The notes under the pieces: model-generated
What the model was told of the DNA's origin: nothing
What the model saw: the letters and a program-made list of their open reading frames with translations, nothing else
Database searches by the model: none
NCBI GenBank assembly: GCA_013397455.1
Contig: VYZB01000223.1
Span: forward strand, 1,129,274-1,193,273
DNA: 64,000 bases
Direction: 5' to 3'
Source of the DNA: Crotophaga sulcirostris
Taxonomy: Eukaryota > Chordata > Aves > Cuculiformes > Crotophagidae
Position numbers and translations under genes: made by a program
Part shown: one piece after another, positions 24,149 to 38,046 of the stretch
Numbering within the stretch: position 1 is the stretch's first letter
Layout of the letters: every line of letters starts with the position of its first letter

Positions 24149-27100
24149 AAGATTCTTAACAGTGACCTTGCTTCTTTTTTCAGTGTGAACTCATCTATTC
24201 TACCAATGGTTCATTTTAGCTTGTCTGTAACTTGTTAGCTATCAATCCTGCTTAATTACTTTTAGCTGAAAACGAACAAAATGTTGATTTGGTCTTAAAC
24301 AAATTCATCTAACAAATTTTCCATGGAATGAAATGTATTTATCCCTTTGTCTGCTAACTGAACCAGTGGTGATTCTTTCCCTATATACCGCATAAGAATT
24401 TAGCTATTATTCTAAGGAAATTAATTCAAGACAAAAATAGAAACAGCCATTAAAAGATAATGCTGCTGGATAATAATTGCTTCCAGTTCTATCTATGTAT
24501 ATAACCTTAAGATCTTCATGATACTCCAATCAAGCAGAATTAAAATGCTTTTCAAGTATAATTTTGTGCTATATAAGCTTGTCTTCTTAAAAATTAAGAA
24601 GGGAGGAAAAACAACCTTGCAACTACGATCTAAAACAGTGCTGGCACTGATTGTTGAAACCAGGCGGACTGTTTGTACTCTCACATTCCTTGTTTTTACA
24701 AAAGAAAATGTTATTAGGATTCAGTACATTTATCTGGAACCTTCAAGGCAGAACTTACAAGAAATAATAAGGCATTACGCTGGCCTTGAGGATGTCTCTC
24801 ATGCCCCAAACACAGCAGTGTTGCATGTAGTTCAAAGTGGCAAAGTGGCAGAAAGTGACTCTTCTGCACAATAGCTGCCTAATAGGACTGTTTTGACAAC
24901 AGCACCTAAGGGATTATAAATAATGACCACTTGCAGGAAGATGTTTCTTACATATCTCCCACTTAACCTGAACCTGATTGTGACAATATGTGGTGGTTTT
25001 GCAAACCTTAGTGATCTGAAGATCTGCTCTGTACAAAAAGGGTTTCACTTCCCAGTTAAGGTAGCCTAGTGCATTCATCTACTGGCACAGTTATGTTACA
25101 AACACTCTATGAAAAGTATCCAGCATGTCAGTTATCATATTGCTACAGAAAGTCCCATGTCTACTCAAACAGAGCAAGTTCCTCAAAACCACGTGAGGTT
25201 CACATCAGGAAGGGGGTTGTGTGCAGGGTTGCTAGCAGCGATCACACAGTGGCTGTAGAGGAAAAAGGCATAACCTACCCTGATAGGCAGGATTGTCCTG
25301 AGATGCAAAGACAGTCAAGAATGTCTTGGATTTGCACAAAATAACTTGAAGCTGCAGTGTGAGAGAAGAAATCAGAAGAGACCATTATTCCCAATTACAG
25401 AAAAAATGAGACCCAACAAACCTTCCCCTCAGCCTCATGACCACAGCAAACCACTTGGATGCATTCTCTGTAGGGGAAATTTGCTTCTTCATTTATGGTT
25501 ATATAAAGACAGAAGGGAGGCAGAGCAAAGCAGCTGGTAGGTCAGTAAACCAGGGGTTTGAACAAGCAGGAACCGTTGATGCTCTCTTCTCCTAATTAGC
25601 ACTAACACCAGAGTAACACAACAACATACTGACTTCTTCAAATCCTCCTTGTACCATACCTAAAGTGGTTATGGATGCCGTTCTGTCTCAGGATTTTCCG
25701 ATTCTCTATTTTAAATGTCACAGCTGAGTCAAGAGACAGTGTCAGGGGAATGAATATGCAGTTACCTGGAGAAGAGTTAGCACTGACAGATCCTCTCTGC
25801 CTGTTCTGTCATCAAAACCATTTCTCATCTCACCATTCAGCCCTCAGGGACAACACGACCTAGAAAACTGTCAGTTTCATAACAAAATATTTTTTAATAA
25901 AATGCTCTGCCCAGACACTACAACAAACTCCATCAAGTCATGATGTAATGGTGACAGGGTTGGTAGCTGGTGAACAACATTCTGTTTGTTGATGACTTTT
26001 TTAAGCACAGAATTTTATCCACAACATCATTGGCTGTTCTTAAGGTGGTTTCAAGTTTGCTTACCTTCTTCAGAAATCTGGGTTTATACTTCGCAATCCA
26101 CGTGGAGAATAAAAAAATTATTGGGAAGGAAATGACCATTAGAATTGGTGTCAGATGAACAGTGGCCGTTTAAATGGTAACCACACTCACTTCTGTTTGT
26201 TAAGCAGGACAACAGACATCATAAGGAACCAGAGCCAAAGGTCTGAGGACAATGTCGATATCAAGTTGATGGTCAAACAAAATATGTGATCACTGATACC
26301 CAGGTGGCTCCAAGTCAGTCTCTCTTTTCCTCTCTTTCTATTCCTCCTGGTATTGCTGGTCCAGGTAGGAAGGCACACATAAGATCTCTGAATTTTGGAG
26401 AGTAATAATGGAAGTATGATGCCACTGCTCTAGTTCAACCAGACAGGTAGGTGTGGGTCAGCAGATGGAGAAAAGACATTCAGAACACTCTCCCCCTTGC
26501 AGAATTTCTCCTCTAATATTTGCTGGTTTATGTGTGCATATATGGCTTAATTATACTTCTTACTTATATTCCTGTAAAGAACAACACAGGCTAGACCCAA
26601 ACTTCAGAAATATGCTTTAAAAAGGATGGCAGAGAGCTAGGCTTTTCACTCTCTGCACAGTACTGCTGTGTGACTGATTGAGTGCTCTCAACCCCTATGG
26701 ACCAGCCTCAAACAGTGGTCCACTTGTGCTTGCCACTCATATTTTGTTGCTGCTTATCTGCACATAGAGACAGTTACAGGCAGGATCCCATGCTGTAACA
26801 AGGAAGAGACACGTGCTTCATCACACCATCAGTGCAGAGCTGACCACCTGTGCCTCGGTCAGCCACCAGGGCTCTTCTTCTTGACATGCTCTCTGGATTT
26901 GCTCTATGCAATAGCATTATGATCCACTTCTAAGCAACTGTGTTTAATTGAGTAGGATTTCAAAATCTCATTTGCTATCAGATACACAAATCACTGAAAG
27001 ACAGAAAAACAGGTTATGGAAATGGGCTTTCACCTTTCCACACTGAACCTTGGGATAGATTTAGCGTGTTTTGGGGAATAGCAGTGTTAAAACCAGCTGA

Positions 27101-29681
27101 AAATCTGGTACAACTTTTATGACTGTTCCTTCATCTCAGCATAATTCCTCAGAGCTGCACTGGGCTGGTGGTGTCTGAGGATATTTTTTTCTTGGGAACA
27201 CGAGGGCATGCTCTATCACCACACTGATGATAGCGTCACCTGTGATGACAGCAAGATTAAGCAGGTGCAGACAGGGTAGTTTCCTAGCAAGCTGATTCCT
27301 CTTTCCTCAAGAACATAAAGTACTTGCTTCAGCCATTATCTTCAACAAGGAAATTTACCATTTGCTTCTCACATGGTTTTTAATTTTCTTGACATTTGAA
27401 AACAAAAGTACCTTTGGCCTTACTAACTCTCCCCCCACTGTTAGTACCTGACACACAGCTCTGCTGACTGGGCATGTGACCTTCTGCTCCTCTGAAATTA
27501 AATGAAGGCTCAGAGGTTCTGTTACCAAGGCAACTCCTTTTGATATTTGTACAAAGTTACATGCTTTAGAGAGAACCTGCAAAGCTGCCGAATCCCACAG
27601 GAAGAACACCTGTGGGTTGCTTTTTTAGGCTCATGTACAAAAGATCAGATCCAATACAGGTTTAAGTTCTAACAAAGTCCTGTAACAATTTGACTGTATA
27701 AATCTGTGTGAAAGAAGAGGAGGTCTGCTGCATGAAAGTAGCAGCAGTTTGCATATTACTAGAGAGGATGACAATTTTTTGATAAACACTATGCCTTCAA
27801 AAGCTACTCAGTAAAAAGTACAACAAAAGCAGTATTTCTGTTGCCCAACTGAAAACACTACCTGCAGAAACGCAGACGAGCTTTACAAGAGTGTAACAAA
27901 ACTGAAATAAGCAAGTATCTTTTGGATGTGACTGTACCAGATGTCCCAGCGGGAGAGAAGGTTTATTGGACAACTCCAGAGGATAATGGACATGTTAGTG
28001 AGAGCACCTTTGGTTTTCCTTTGTGGAAAATTAAAATTAAATATGAATCTATTACACTGAAATGACTGAGTGCCTGAGTGCTTAGGATTTAACAAGGGAA
28101 AATGGACTGCCAAAATAAGAAATAGAAAAAACCTGCCTAAATAAAGTTCATGTTGAGCAATGCTGAAAACTCCAGGGTATGGCAAAGAGAATGAGCCTCT
28201 CTGGCAGGAGTGAGAAAGCAGCTACCTCAAACATTGCTATAGGTAATGGAAGTCATGAAAATGAGAAAAGGATGAGATTATTATTTCTGATGTTTTAGTT
28301 TGTGTGTGGACTCCATGGGCTAATAAAATTCATGAAGTCAGTAGGATTTCTCTGTCCCCTTAAAAATAGACCACTGTAGATCTGCTCTTTAATCCTAGTG
28401 TTGTTATTCTTACAGGGAACCATATACAATCCAGTGCATAATTACTGCAACTAGACTTCACCAAGATTTCCCATTATGATGCTGCTTTCAGTTGTTTACA
28501 ACTTGGTCATACTATCAAATAGCAAAACCAGCTTTATTTTGACATTTTAAAACGTATACTTTCAACTTATCCTTAATACCTGCATTTTCTAAGATAAAGC
28601 TGGGCTTGGGTTTATAAGAGAACAGTGGCAACAGAGTGTAAAATCAGCAAACTGAAGATTCAAGGAGAAGCATAATTTTCTAGTTGATTCAAGGTTTCAT
28701 TCCCAGTTCTACAGCAGGGCTCCTGTGCAGTTGTGTGAGTCAGAGGGCCCCCATAGCACTGCATGTGTTCCCAAAGTGAAACGGGGCAATAATGGTTCTT
28801 CTTTACCAGCCTTTGTCTGCTTATGTCTAAACAAAATATTTTTGGCTTCTCCCTTTGTGAGGTGTGAATCCCTACAGCTGACAAAGGTCAAAGAGGCAGG
28901 GATTTGGGAAATGCCATGTCAGCCATAGATGTATTTCCACAGTGAACACCAAGGTCCTGCTCGAGACAACGTTGTCCGTTCTGTGTTGAACAGCTCGTCC
29001 TGTCATGAAACAAAAAGTTTCTGTGATTTATAGTGTTGTTAATGCTGCAGCGGGCAAGAAGGTCATATGAACTTGCTGAAATCTGTTAGTGCAAAGGTCA
29101 CAACCTACCAAAGCCAGTTTGAATGACAGGACTGATTGTTGTTACATCCTCTAATTATGGTAAACATAAATAGCACATCTTTCACTAGTAACTAACAGCG
29201 GAGAGATAGCACAGAACACACATACCTTGCTGGTATTTTCTCAGTAACAAGACACACTGTCCTACTTTTTGAAATACAGAGTTGCATGACTTTTCAAAAT
29301 AATCACCAGCATGACTGTTTCCAAACATATAGATCTACTCCATGCTGAAAAGTACTTCAGTCATACTGAGACCCGCCCATCTATCTCGAAATAAAATAAG
29401 TAATTTCAGGAAGACAGTGCTCTGAGTAAATTCTTGTTTTGCAAATGCAATCTTGATTGAAAAATATCAATAAGAAAGGTAAACAAACATTGTAAGCATC
29501 TGCATCTGTACAAACTAACTGTATCAAGACCTCAGTTCAGGTAAGTATGTAAATGTATCTTTAGAGAAAAGAACATGTTGTTCTGTGCTAGATGTTTCTG
29601 GCTTCAAGGACGTCTAGAAACAACAGGACTGAGTCATCCCAAGTTACTGTGAAGTTTGTTGTTTTGGTTTTGTTTGGGTTT

Positions 29682-29701
29682 TTGTTTGTTTGTTTGTTTG
29701 T
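29682..29701. repeat. (TTTG)5 microsatellite
   Basis: Five TTTG units, preceded by degenerate GTTTTGGTTTTG. An ordinary tetranucleotide repeat. Confidence 0.9.
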
Positions 29702-32700
29702 GATATTTTAATTGGAAGCATACTTGCTCTATTCCTATTGGGGTTTAGGTAAAAAAACCCTGTAATTATAAGCAAATTGTCAAGAAAAATTATACCAAAT
29801 TGAGTCTATTCATTCTTTGCTGCTGTTAGCAACCTTCAGTCATCCTTTCTTTTGATTTTCACATTGCTTCCTCCCCTTAAAGGAACAAAGCCAGTACCTC
29901 TTGCCACCAAGGGAAAATATTCAGTAAATGCAGTAGCCTCGAGCCTAACTAAATCCTGATATAAGTTCATCCCAGCAGTACACAAAGATCATCATTACCG
30001 CTCCTGGTGGACTATTAATTGGGTTCTCTGTCTTATTATACTCTGTTACAGTTGCAACTATAATCAAATGGCTGTGTACATCAATGACCCACTGTATGCA
30101 ATTTTTCCAGAGACATGCTCTTGTTTTTTACCATCAGCTGCCATTCCCTGGAGACAAACAAAAAGAATCTGTAGCATTTATCAGACAGCACCCGAAGGAG
30201 AGACCTGGCTTAGTTCTGCCACCTCCCCCTTTTTTTCTTTTATTTAAACCAGAGCAGATATTTCTGAGGCAGAAGAGCAAAACCGGCAGAGAAAAAAATA
30301 ATGCAAAATTAAACAGTGATGCTTGCATAATGGATGACTTGACTTGTTAGAAATTTTAAATTGCTTTTTACCACTTGGTTCAAGTATTTTCAGATACATA
30401 ACCAATCTCTTAGAGAGTTCCCTTGAGAACCCCACAACAGAGCACAGTATCCCTCTGCCACCATAACAAGAGTACCCTCCTGAGCAGGCATATTTACAAT
30501 GTTGAAGGTAATTAGCAAAACCAAATACAATATATAAAGCATGGATGCAGACCCTAGGTTTAGATATCACCAGTTACTGGTACTACTGAAAGACCTCGGG
30601 TTCTGAGTCCTTTATAACCATATGTGAAACTTCAGCATTAGGAGTGTGGCAGATGCAGTCTAAAAGTTAAATGGTTTTTGAGGGGTTTACATTTCTTGAG
30701 TTTAGACTCAAAGTTACTTTGTAGCATGCCCCAAACAATCAATCAAGATCTTTTTCTCCCAAACACAATACATAGTTTGATTCCAGAGCTCTCCGCAACA
30801 GAATGTTGTGGAAATTAAATTATGAATAGGTTGAAGGAGAAATTAGACTTATTCATCATTAGTGGATATTCATCAGGATGCTTCAACCACAGCCTCCCAG
30901 TCTGGAAAACTACTCAGCAGATTACCAAACACTAAAAGAAATACATGTGGCAAGAAATTTTAGGCACATCGTGTTTCACATATTCCTTTACTGTGTTTTT
31001 CCCAAGTATCTACTGGTTAAGACTATTTACTAGGCTGGGTGAAGGTTTGGATTCCTCCAGAATAGCAAACATAGTGCCTCGAGTAAAAACTCTAAAATAT
31101 GTCCAGTTTTGCTTGCTTTCCAAAATTTGAGCAGATAATGTGATATGGAATTCAATGAAATTGTACTAACTTCTATAACATCTTCACTGCGAATATCTAA
31201 ATATTTTAAAGCGGAATCGCAACAAACAGAAGAACATGATCATTTAAGTGGTCTCATCCTTCATACCAGTCTTTCCTGATCTAATGAAAAAATGTAAAGT
31301 GAATATGAAGACAAATGGAACATATAAAGAAAAATATCTGTGTCATAAATTCATATGCAGTGCAGAAATACCTCAAGGTTTGCACTGAAAAAACAAAACC
31401 AAGACTTTCATAAGGAGATGAATGAGCTTCTTACCATTTACCTCCCAGCAGAGCTATGTGCATTTTTAAGCAATCATTTGAGATTTGTCTTTTGCCAGCT
31501 ATTTTAAAAAACTACAGTTGTAGAATGTCTTTCCTTATGCTGCTATATTTCTTGAGATGCACTTCTGAAAGTCTGAAAGTGTCCTTGAATTGTAAAGGGG
31601 AATTAATTGATTTTCTACATGTTTTGTACGGAACATTTACATTACTAGTGTTTATGCTCAATACATTTTGACAGTTCTGCCCATTAGAATACACTTTAAA
31701 CATTCATACATCTCACTTTTTGTGATCATAAGGAATGAGATTTCCCATCCTTTATTTTAAATCTATTACTGCCATCAAACATACTGACTCACTGTAACAC
31801 TTTGTGAAAGATATTGCTATTTGCAAATCATTGTTTCTCCCCTACCCAAATCTTTCCATTTTTTGCAGACTTGGACCAAAATTATTTGATGCCGTGAGGA
31901 AATATCTCCATGCTCAAATCTCCTGTGGCAGGTTAGCTTTGATGCAGTTACCAGGCTGACTTTACAAGGAAAGCGAAGGAAAGACTACAGTCTCCAGTAG
32001 GACTATACTGCACCATGCAAAAAAGAAAAGAGCACGGACCAGTTTGGGTTTTCTTTTGAAATGAAGATACCACTCTTGCTCTACTGGAGTGTTCCTTAAC
32101 GCCAGTGCTGCTGTTATATTTGGGGAGTTGGATACTGCAAGACCTCACTTTCACTTTTATTTTTCTTCTACTTTCTCTCAATTGGTGGGAAATACTGATA
32201 TTTCCAAACCAGAGGAAGCAGATGTCTCATGTTTCCTTGCTGTTACAGCAATAAAATAAGTGATCAAAGGCACAGACACCATCATTGACATTCAGTTTGT
32301 GATACGTATATAGGAGCTGTCTGTTCCTGCAACCTTCTCGTTTACCTCTGCTACTTTCAGTGCATGCAGCAGCAAATGGATACAAATCATTCCAAGATCT
32401 AACAGATAATTGTTTTACATACATTTAAGTGAAAAACACGAAACCTCAGCTAGGATAGACTTTGGCTCTGTTACATGAAAGGAGCGTCTTTTCTCTATCA
32501 TTCCTCCTAATCTCTCAAGCATTTCACCAACAATTTGGGTTAAGACATGATGGTATGAAAAAAACACTCATCAAATCCCACTCATATATAGCAGGGTGAA
32601 AGGTTTCCACCTAGCTCATGTTCGGTGGCTTTAATCTTGAATCACACTGCAGCACTGAGGGCTATAAATTAACAGAGTTCTGTATCTTTCAAAATAATGA

Positions 32701-33057
32701 GTAATTATTGCCTGGAGCTTAGAGTTAATTTTGTAACAAAGTTTAAACATTAGTCATTGATTTAATTCTGATCATTGACTTAATGGAATCCTATCATTCT
32801 TCAAAACCATTTTACAAAACACTCTTTAAATAAAATCTTTGTAATGTAGTTTATTGTGAAAACATTCAAAGACAATTTGCAAGCCCAAGCAAATGTGCAA
32901 ATCTCAAATGTCAGAAGACTGAACTAAGACCCAAAATTTTGACTACTGGAAAAAGGACTGAAAACTTCCCAAGCCTCACCTTTTCAGCTTCCTGAACAAT
33001 TTTTGTGGCAGTTATGTCTTCCAGTAGTTATGTCCTGGTCCAAGTGAAACCCCAGAA

Positions 33058-33119
33058 ATTCTAGATGAACTTTAAAGTCCCTTCCAACCCAACCCATTCT
33101 ATGGTTCTATGATTCTATA
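33058..33119 (+). mobile_element. CR1 LINE 3' end fragment (ATTCTATG-tail subfamily)
   Basis: Only the extreme 3' end remains: TCTAGATGAACTTTAAAG, CCCTTCCAACCCAACCC and the tail ATTCTATG, GTTCTATG, ATTCTATA. The tail octamer is the classic ATTCTATG form, not ATACTGTG, so this belongs to a different CR1 subfamily from its neighbour. It lies tail-to-tail with the minus-strand copy beginning 25 bp downstream. Confidence 0.88.
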
Positions 33120-33143
33120 AGGCATACACTCTGTCTAGCATGA

Positions 33144-33491
33144 TATTACAGTATCACAGTATCACAGTATTACAAGATTGGAAAGGACCTCTGAGATCAT
33201 CGAGTCCAACCTATAATCCAACACTAGCACTAGTACCAACCCATGGTTCTGAGTGCCTCATCCAATCTCCTCTTAAACACCTCCAGGGACGGCAACTCCA
33301 CCAACTCCCCAGACAGCACATTCCAATGGCCAATCGCCCTTTCAGTGAAGAATCTTTTCCTAATATCAGGCCTAAACCTCCCCTGATGAAGCTTGAGTCC
33401 ATGTCCTCTAGTTCTGTCACTGGTCACGTGAGAGAAGAGACCAACCCCCGCCTGACTACAACCTCCTTTTAGGTAGTTGTAGAGAGCAATA
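33144..33491 (-). mobile_element. CR1 LINE, 5'-truncated, minus strand
   Basis: On the minus strand this copy runs from [17 protein letters not shown] through [27 protein letters not shown] and [15 protein letters not shown], then the 3' UTR and three ATACTGTG-type octamers (tail at 33144-33172). Homology to CR1 ends after the bases for IALYNYL, at about 33,491. The usual stop just after ALxxM has been removed by a 12-bp in-frame deletion, and translation ends three codons later at 33230-33232. Confidence 0.94.
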
Positions 33492-33595
33492 ATGCCTTCC
33501 ATGGAAGAACTCTGTGCTGCCCTTGACAAGAAAAGCTCTGTAGATGAGAGGTAGTTCTGTGAAAATAAAATATTAAAATAAAAAAATACATGCAA
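33230..33595 (-). pseudogene. Remnant of CR1 ORF2 (C-terminal end) fused to flanking sequence
   Basis: A 121-codon open frame. The last ~87 residues are the C-terminal end of the CR1 ORF2 protein, downstream of the reverse transcriptase domain. The first ~34 residues are translated flanking DNA and have no relation to CR1. Endonuclease and reverse transcriptase domains are missing, so it has no enzymatic function. It is unlikely to be expressed as a protein. Confidence 0.85.
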
Positions 33596-34426
33596 TCTGT
33601 TACTCCTTGGGAATCAAGCGAATTCTGATAAGTCTGGTCACAACTGACTGCATTGTGAGTGCAGAGGGAAGCACAATTACCTTGATCCTCAGAGAATTTG
33701 TACTATCAGAGTGCTTCACACTCTCTATATTTGTACTTAAAATAGTACCTGAGTTCAAAGGGAATTGTCAGCAGCACAAAACCCCTTATTGCTCGCCATT
33801 CCCTCATGGTTTGTGATACAGGTCCCACTGGGAGGTAAGTTTTCCTTTGTCCTGAAGAGGTGCACAGCTACTGAGAAAACACTAGCCCAAATAGAGAGGC
33901 TGGATTTTTTTGTGTTTATTTTCACCCTGCCTATCATTTATTGTCAGTATCCTAGAAGGAGGGAAGCACTGCCTGCATGCTTATTGAGTTCATACTCTCT
34001 TTTGAAGAAGCAAAATCATTAATAACTCCTAAAATTGCTAAAGCCATTTCCAAAATAATAAGAAAATAAAACAGAGCAAGGGTAGCCAAACTGCTCTAAT
34101 AAAACTGGCTTGATAGTAGGTAGAGAGGAAAGCATAAAGCAAAATATAAAAGCTCAAACTCTATAATGATGGGAGAAAGCGAATGACTATAAGTTAGTTG
34201 CCTGCCCCACTTTGAGTTCTGGGTTAACTTCCCTTCTCAAAAAACACATACAACATGCAGAGTCAATCATGAAGAATAATTAGAATCTTGCAAAAATTTT
34301 TACAAAGAATTATGAAAGATAGATGGCAGTTTACCCCTGGGTTGGGAATTGTACACAGACTATAAGATAAATATGGAAGAATCAAGTCAGCTCCTTTAAA
34401 AGAAGGTGGAAAAAGCAATGAGCAGG
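33492..34426. other. Spacer between CR1 copies, no gene seen
   Basis: About 0.9 kb between the CR1 at 33.1-33.5 kb and the one at 34.4 kb. It includes an A-rich stretch with several AATAAA-like phrases near 33,558-33,590, but no gene body precedes these on either strand. Nothing else was recognised. Confidence 0.65.
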
Positions 34427-34690
34427 ATCACAGAATTGGGTAGGTCGGAGAAGAGCTTTAAGATCATCAAGTCCAACTGTAAACCTAACACTGCCAAGGC
34501 TGCCGCTAAACTGTGTCCTGTAGAGCCACATCTACTCCTCTTTTAAACACCTCCAGGGATGGTGACTCAACCTCTTCCCTGGGCAGCCTGTTCCAATGCT
34601 TGACAATGTTTTCATTAAAGTAATATTTCCTAATATCCAGTTTAAACTTCCCCTGGTGCAAATTGAGGCCATTTTCTCTCATGTCTTCCT
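34427..34690 (-). mobile_element. CR1 LINE, older subfamily, 5'-truncated, minus strand
   Basis: Read on the minus strand it shows GAGGCCATTTTCTCTC and CTTCCCCTGGTGCAA equivalents, then the codons for [16 protein letters not shown] and LEVFKRRVDVAL-type sequence. The 3' UTR characteristic of older bird CR1 copies follows (plus-strand reading TCATCAAGTCCAACTGTAAA, CCTAACACTGCC). The tail is reduced to GATCACAGAATTGGG. It is more diverged than the ATACTGTG-tail copies and has lost its frame. Confidence 0.92.
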
Positions 34691-37600
34691 TAAGTAGAAA
34701 GTCGTTGTTGAAAATTTAAGAAAACACACTGACAGTTGCTACAATTACGAGAATATTTATATTTCATTTGATGATGATCCTTCTTTTTAAAAGTCACCAT
34801 AAAAGTACTCAAGGAAAGCAATTTAATTCAGTGGAGGATTAGGACTTTCCATGGACAAAAAGATATAGAATAGAAAGACCAAGTCAACTGTTATCAGTCT
34901 GAGGTGAAAAAGATATTTATGAATGTGCAATTTTGTATCAGAATACACCCGAAACATCTGGTAGAGGCCAGGGACAGTACAGGTGAAAATGAACAGACTG
35001 ACCATCAAGAAAGTATCCATCCCCACATTTGTCAGGAATTGATTCTAGCCTGGTGACAAAAAATCACATCATTGTATTCAGATTAAAAACTATTAAAGAA
35101 CAATTCTAAGCTCACCTTCTCCTGTATGAAGGCTTTGCACAAGTGGGCTTTGTGAACATCTTCAAAGTGTGTAATCTATTGGCAAACAGAGAATGATCTG
35201 AAGGTCAGCCATTCATGAGCAAAGGAAGCAGCAAAGGGAGCACTCTAACAGTGTCTTCTTCAAGAAAGTGGCATTAATGAAGTTCCCAGAAAGTAAAATA
35301 AAGCAGGGGAAAGACAACAAACACTAGATTGACAAGCATGACCTGTGTTCCCAAACTGAGATCAAGAAGGAGGAAAAATATCTGCCATGAACTGGTTTTC
35401 CTCTCTGCAGGAAATACATCAATATGTTCTTCGTAAATGTCCAGCTCAACTATTCCTATCAAATGTAGCTGAAGCTGACTGACTCAAAACTCACCAGGGA
35501 AAGGGGAGGACAGAATACAACATCCACACGTGCTTACAATCACTGTGTGACTGCAAATGCCAGATGCCTTGGGAAGCCAAACAAGACTTCAGAAAATTGT
35601 TTCAAAAAGGCAGGAACTGAAGACACCATCTGACAACCTATAATCAGAGCAGGAGTAATGAAGGAGGGAGACTTCAGTGATCAAGGCTGATTACCAAGAA
35701 AAGCAAAGCAAGTAAGAAATGAAACTTGTCTTAACTCAAAGCTAGGTGGGTGCTCAAGCAGTAACAAAGCAGCAGAAAATCCTCAAGAAGGGAACCCACT
35801 AGAGGAGAAGGAAGAAAGAGGATGTGGAAGAGGCAAGTAATCTACACTTAAGTCTCTGTATCCTAAACATCCTGTGCATTGTGGACGATCAAAATCCTCC
35901 AACTGAGAGGGACTGAGGACTGATGTACTGAGCATCTGTCACTCATAAAATCAAAAATCAGATTAAGCCAACAGAGTGATAATTCGGTTTTTTTTTATCT
36001 CAATGACCTACATTTCTGTCCATGACATACTACTGGTGCAAGGATTTACTCACACAGCATGTCTTAGCTCCATAGATCCAACCTGAAATGAAAGAAATGG
36101 GTGGAGGAGGTGAGAACTAAGTTGCAGTAGCAGTTACAGCAAACTCCTTACACTATAGCAAACCCTATTTTTGAACTCACAGAATGTGGCAATGCAGTAG
36201 TAAAAGGTATCAGACAAAAAGAAAAAATCCATGGGAACTATGAAATACAATGATGCAGATGGAGTGGAAGATAGTACAAAAATCTTTAGCTCAGGATAAA
36301 TCTTGATAATCTGTCCAAGGCATCACAAGTAATGCATATACAGCTTTCCACCACTTAAAAAGATTAATGGGAAGAATAGAAGGTGAGGAATAGTTTTGAA
36401 ACCAGAGGTGTTTGAACTGGGAAGGTAAAGTTACAGATCTGATAAAACCACTAAGATTTAGTGACAAGCAAAGTAAATGTTGAAAAAATAGGTGTGGATT
36501 AGAAACTAAGGAGGTTAGTTAATGGTGGAGGAGCTGAATTTAGATACTCAAAAATACAATACAATCCTGCCTGATTTTTGGTTTTTCTTCCTAAACTATC
36601 TCTCCTTACCATGAAATAAAATATTTGCATAGGTTTGGTCGACTATACAGTACTTTGTAAACAACCTACTGATAGCTACAGTATAAGAAAATTCTAAGAA
36701 AATGCTCAGGATAAGGAATCACTTGAAATACCCCCTGGGGAAACACACACATCCAAGTACTGAGGACATTTTTATATTCCAATTTCTGTTTCAGAATATC
36801 AAAGCCGAAAATCATACTGTCCCCTGCTTAGATCACGTAGCTGGCTCAGAACAAGATGAATTTCCTACTGATAGTATGTTTGAGGAAATTGCTCCTTGCA
36901 TGTTCCCTCAGGCTGGATGCCAAAAGGAAATTAAAGATACATTGGCCAACTCAGCTGCTATGCAGTAACTGCACCTGAAAAACACAACTCATGATATTTG
37001 CCATGTCAGGGCAATCTCTCTGCCAGAGAAAGCTAATAAAATTTGGATTGAAAGGAGTGATGATAAAGAGTTTCTAACGTCTGGGACAGACTCTCAGCTG
37101 CTGGGACAGCTGTAAGAGCCAGGACAAAACAGGACCCACAGAACTGTGAGATCTATTACCCTCCTTCCCACCAACAGATTTGCAACAGGGAAGGAAAATG
37201 TTGCAGCTCACTGAGAAGCAAGATCTCCTCAGCATTCAGAACAATGCCAATGCTTTCTAACTGGTACTCACTCACAGTTTTCTGACTGCTGATTTCATTA
37301 GAGCAAGGGGAAAAACAAGGTTGAAAAGGAAGCAATATTTTATTTTTCCTACTATAAATGTGATCCTTCTTTAAAAAATCCCTCTGAGATACATACGACT
37401 GGACAACCTGTACACACCTCTGAATAAAAGTATGACTGTAAACAAGCCAGAAAGCAGCAACAGAAAACAAACCACTAAACTCTGCAGCTACTTAGAACCT
37501 GGCCACAACTGCTTTCCTCTCAGGGGCGAAGATCTCTTAGTCACACAGGTATTCAGTGATATACCTGTCCTTTGAGATACTGAACACTGTCCCAATCCTG

Positions 37601-37802
37601 AGCAACACTCAGAGATCAGAGTAGTCCTCTTGACTCATTCACATCTCGCATACTCTCAGTGACAAAGATAGAACACAGCACAACATCCAGGACTGAGCTC
37701 ATTTTCTACCGTCTGTTGTCTGTGTCACTCCACCCTTTCCATCACTGCACCACTCATTGCACCACAGGGAGCCACAGACTTGTGCATGTTATCTCTCGAT
37801 CG
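34691..37802. other. Non-coding stretch, no gene seen
   Basis: About 3.1 kb between CR1 copies. Open frames are at most 104 codons. A purine-rich patch lies near 35,785-35,838. No gene, RNA or mobile element was recognised. Confidence 0.7.
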
Positions 37803-38046
37803 CACAGTATCACAGTATTACAAGGTTGGAAAGGACCTCCGAGATCATCGAATCCAACCTGTAACCCAACACTAACACCAACACCAAGCCATCATCTAAA
37901 CCATGGCACTGAGTGCCTCATCCAGTCTCCTCTGGAACACCTCCAGGGACGGCGACTCCAACACCTCCCTGGGCAGCACATTCCAATGACCAATCATCCT
38001 TTCAGTGAAGAACTTTTTCCTAATATCAAGCCTAAACTTTCCCTGA
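37803..38046 (-). mobile_element. CR1 LINE, 5'-truncated, minus strand
   Basis: On the minus strand it gives the codons from KKFFTERMIGHWNVLPREV-like sequence through [16 protein letters not shown] and TAG. The 3' UTR follows with GGTTGGATTCGATGATCTCG and two ATACTGTG-type octamers (37803-37822). Homology begins near TCAGGGAAAGTTTAGGC (minus strand). It is the same subfamily as the copies at 21.5, 33.1 and 46.7 kb. Confidence 0.94.

Larger units (their letters stand above)
21801..33057. other. Non-coding stretch, no gene seen
   Basis: About 11 kb of mostly AT-rich DNA. Open frames reach 118 codons at most and match no family I know. Simple repeats are listed separately. No CR1 or other mobile element was recognised here. 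Confidence 0.7.

Noticed and set aside
24518..24874. 118-codon plus-strand open frame
   Set aside because: It is mostly AT-rich, has no domain, and a minus-strand frame overlaps its first half.
33535..33595. A-rich stretch with AATAAA-like signals, considered as a processed pseudogene tail
   Set aside because: No gene-like body precedes it in either orientation, and the DNA is generally A-rich.
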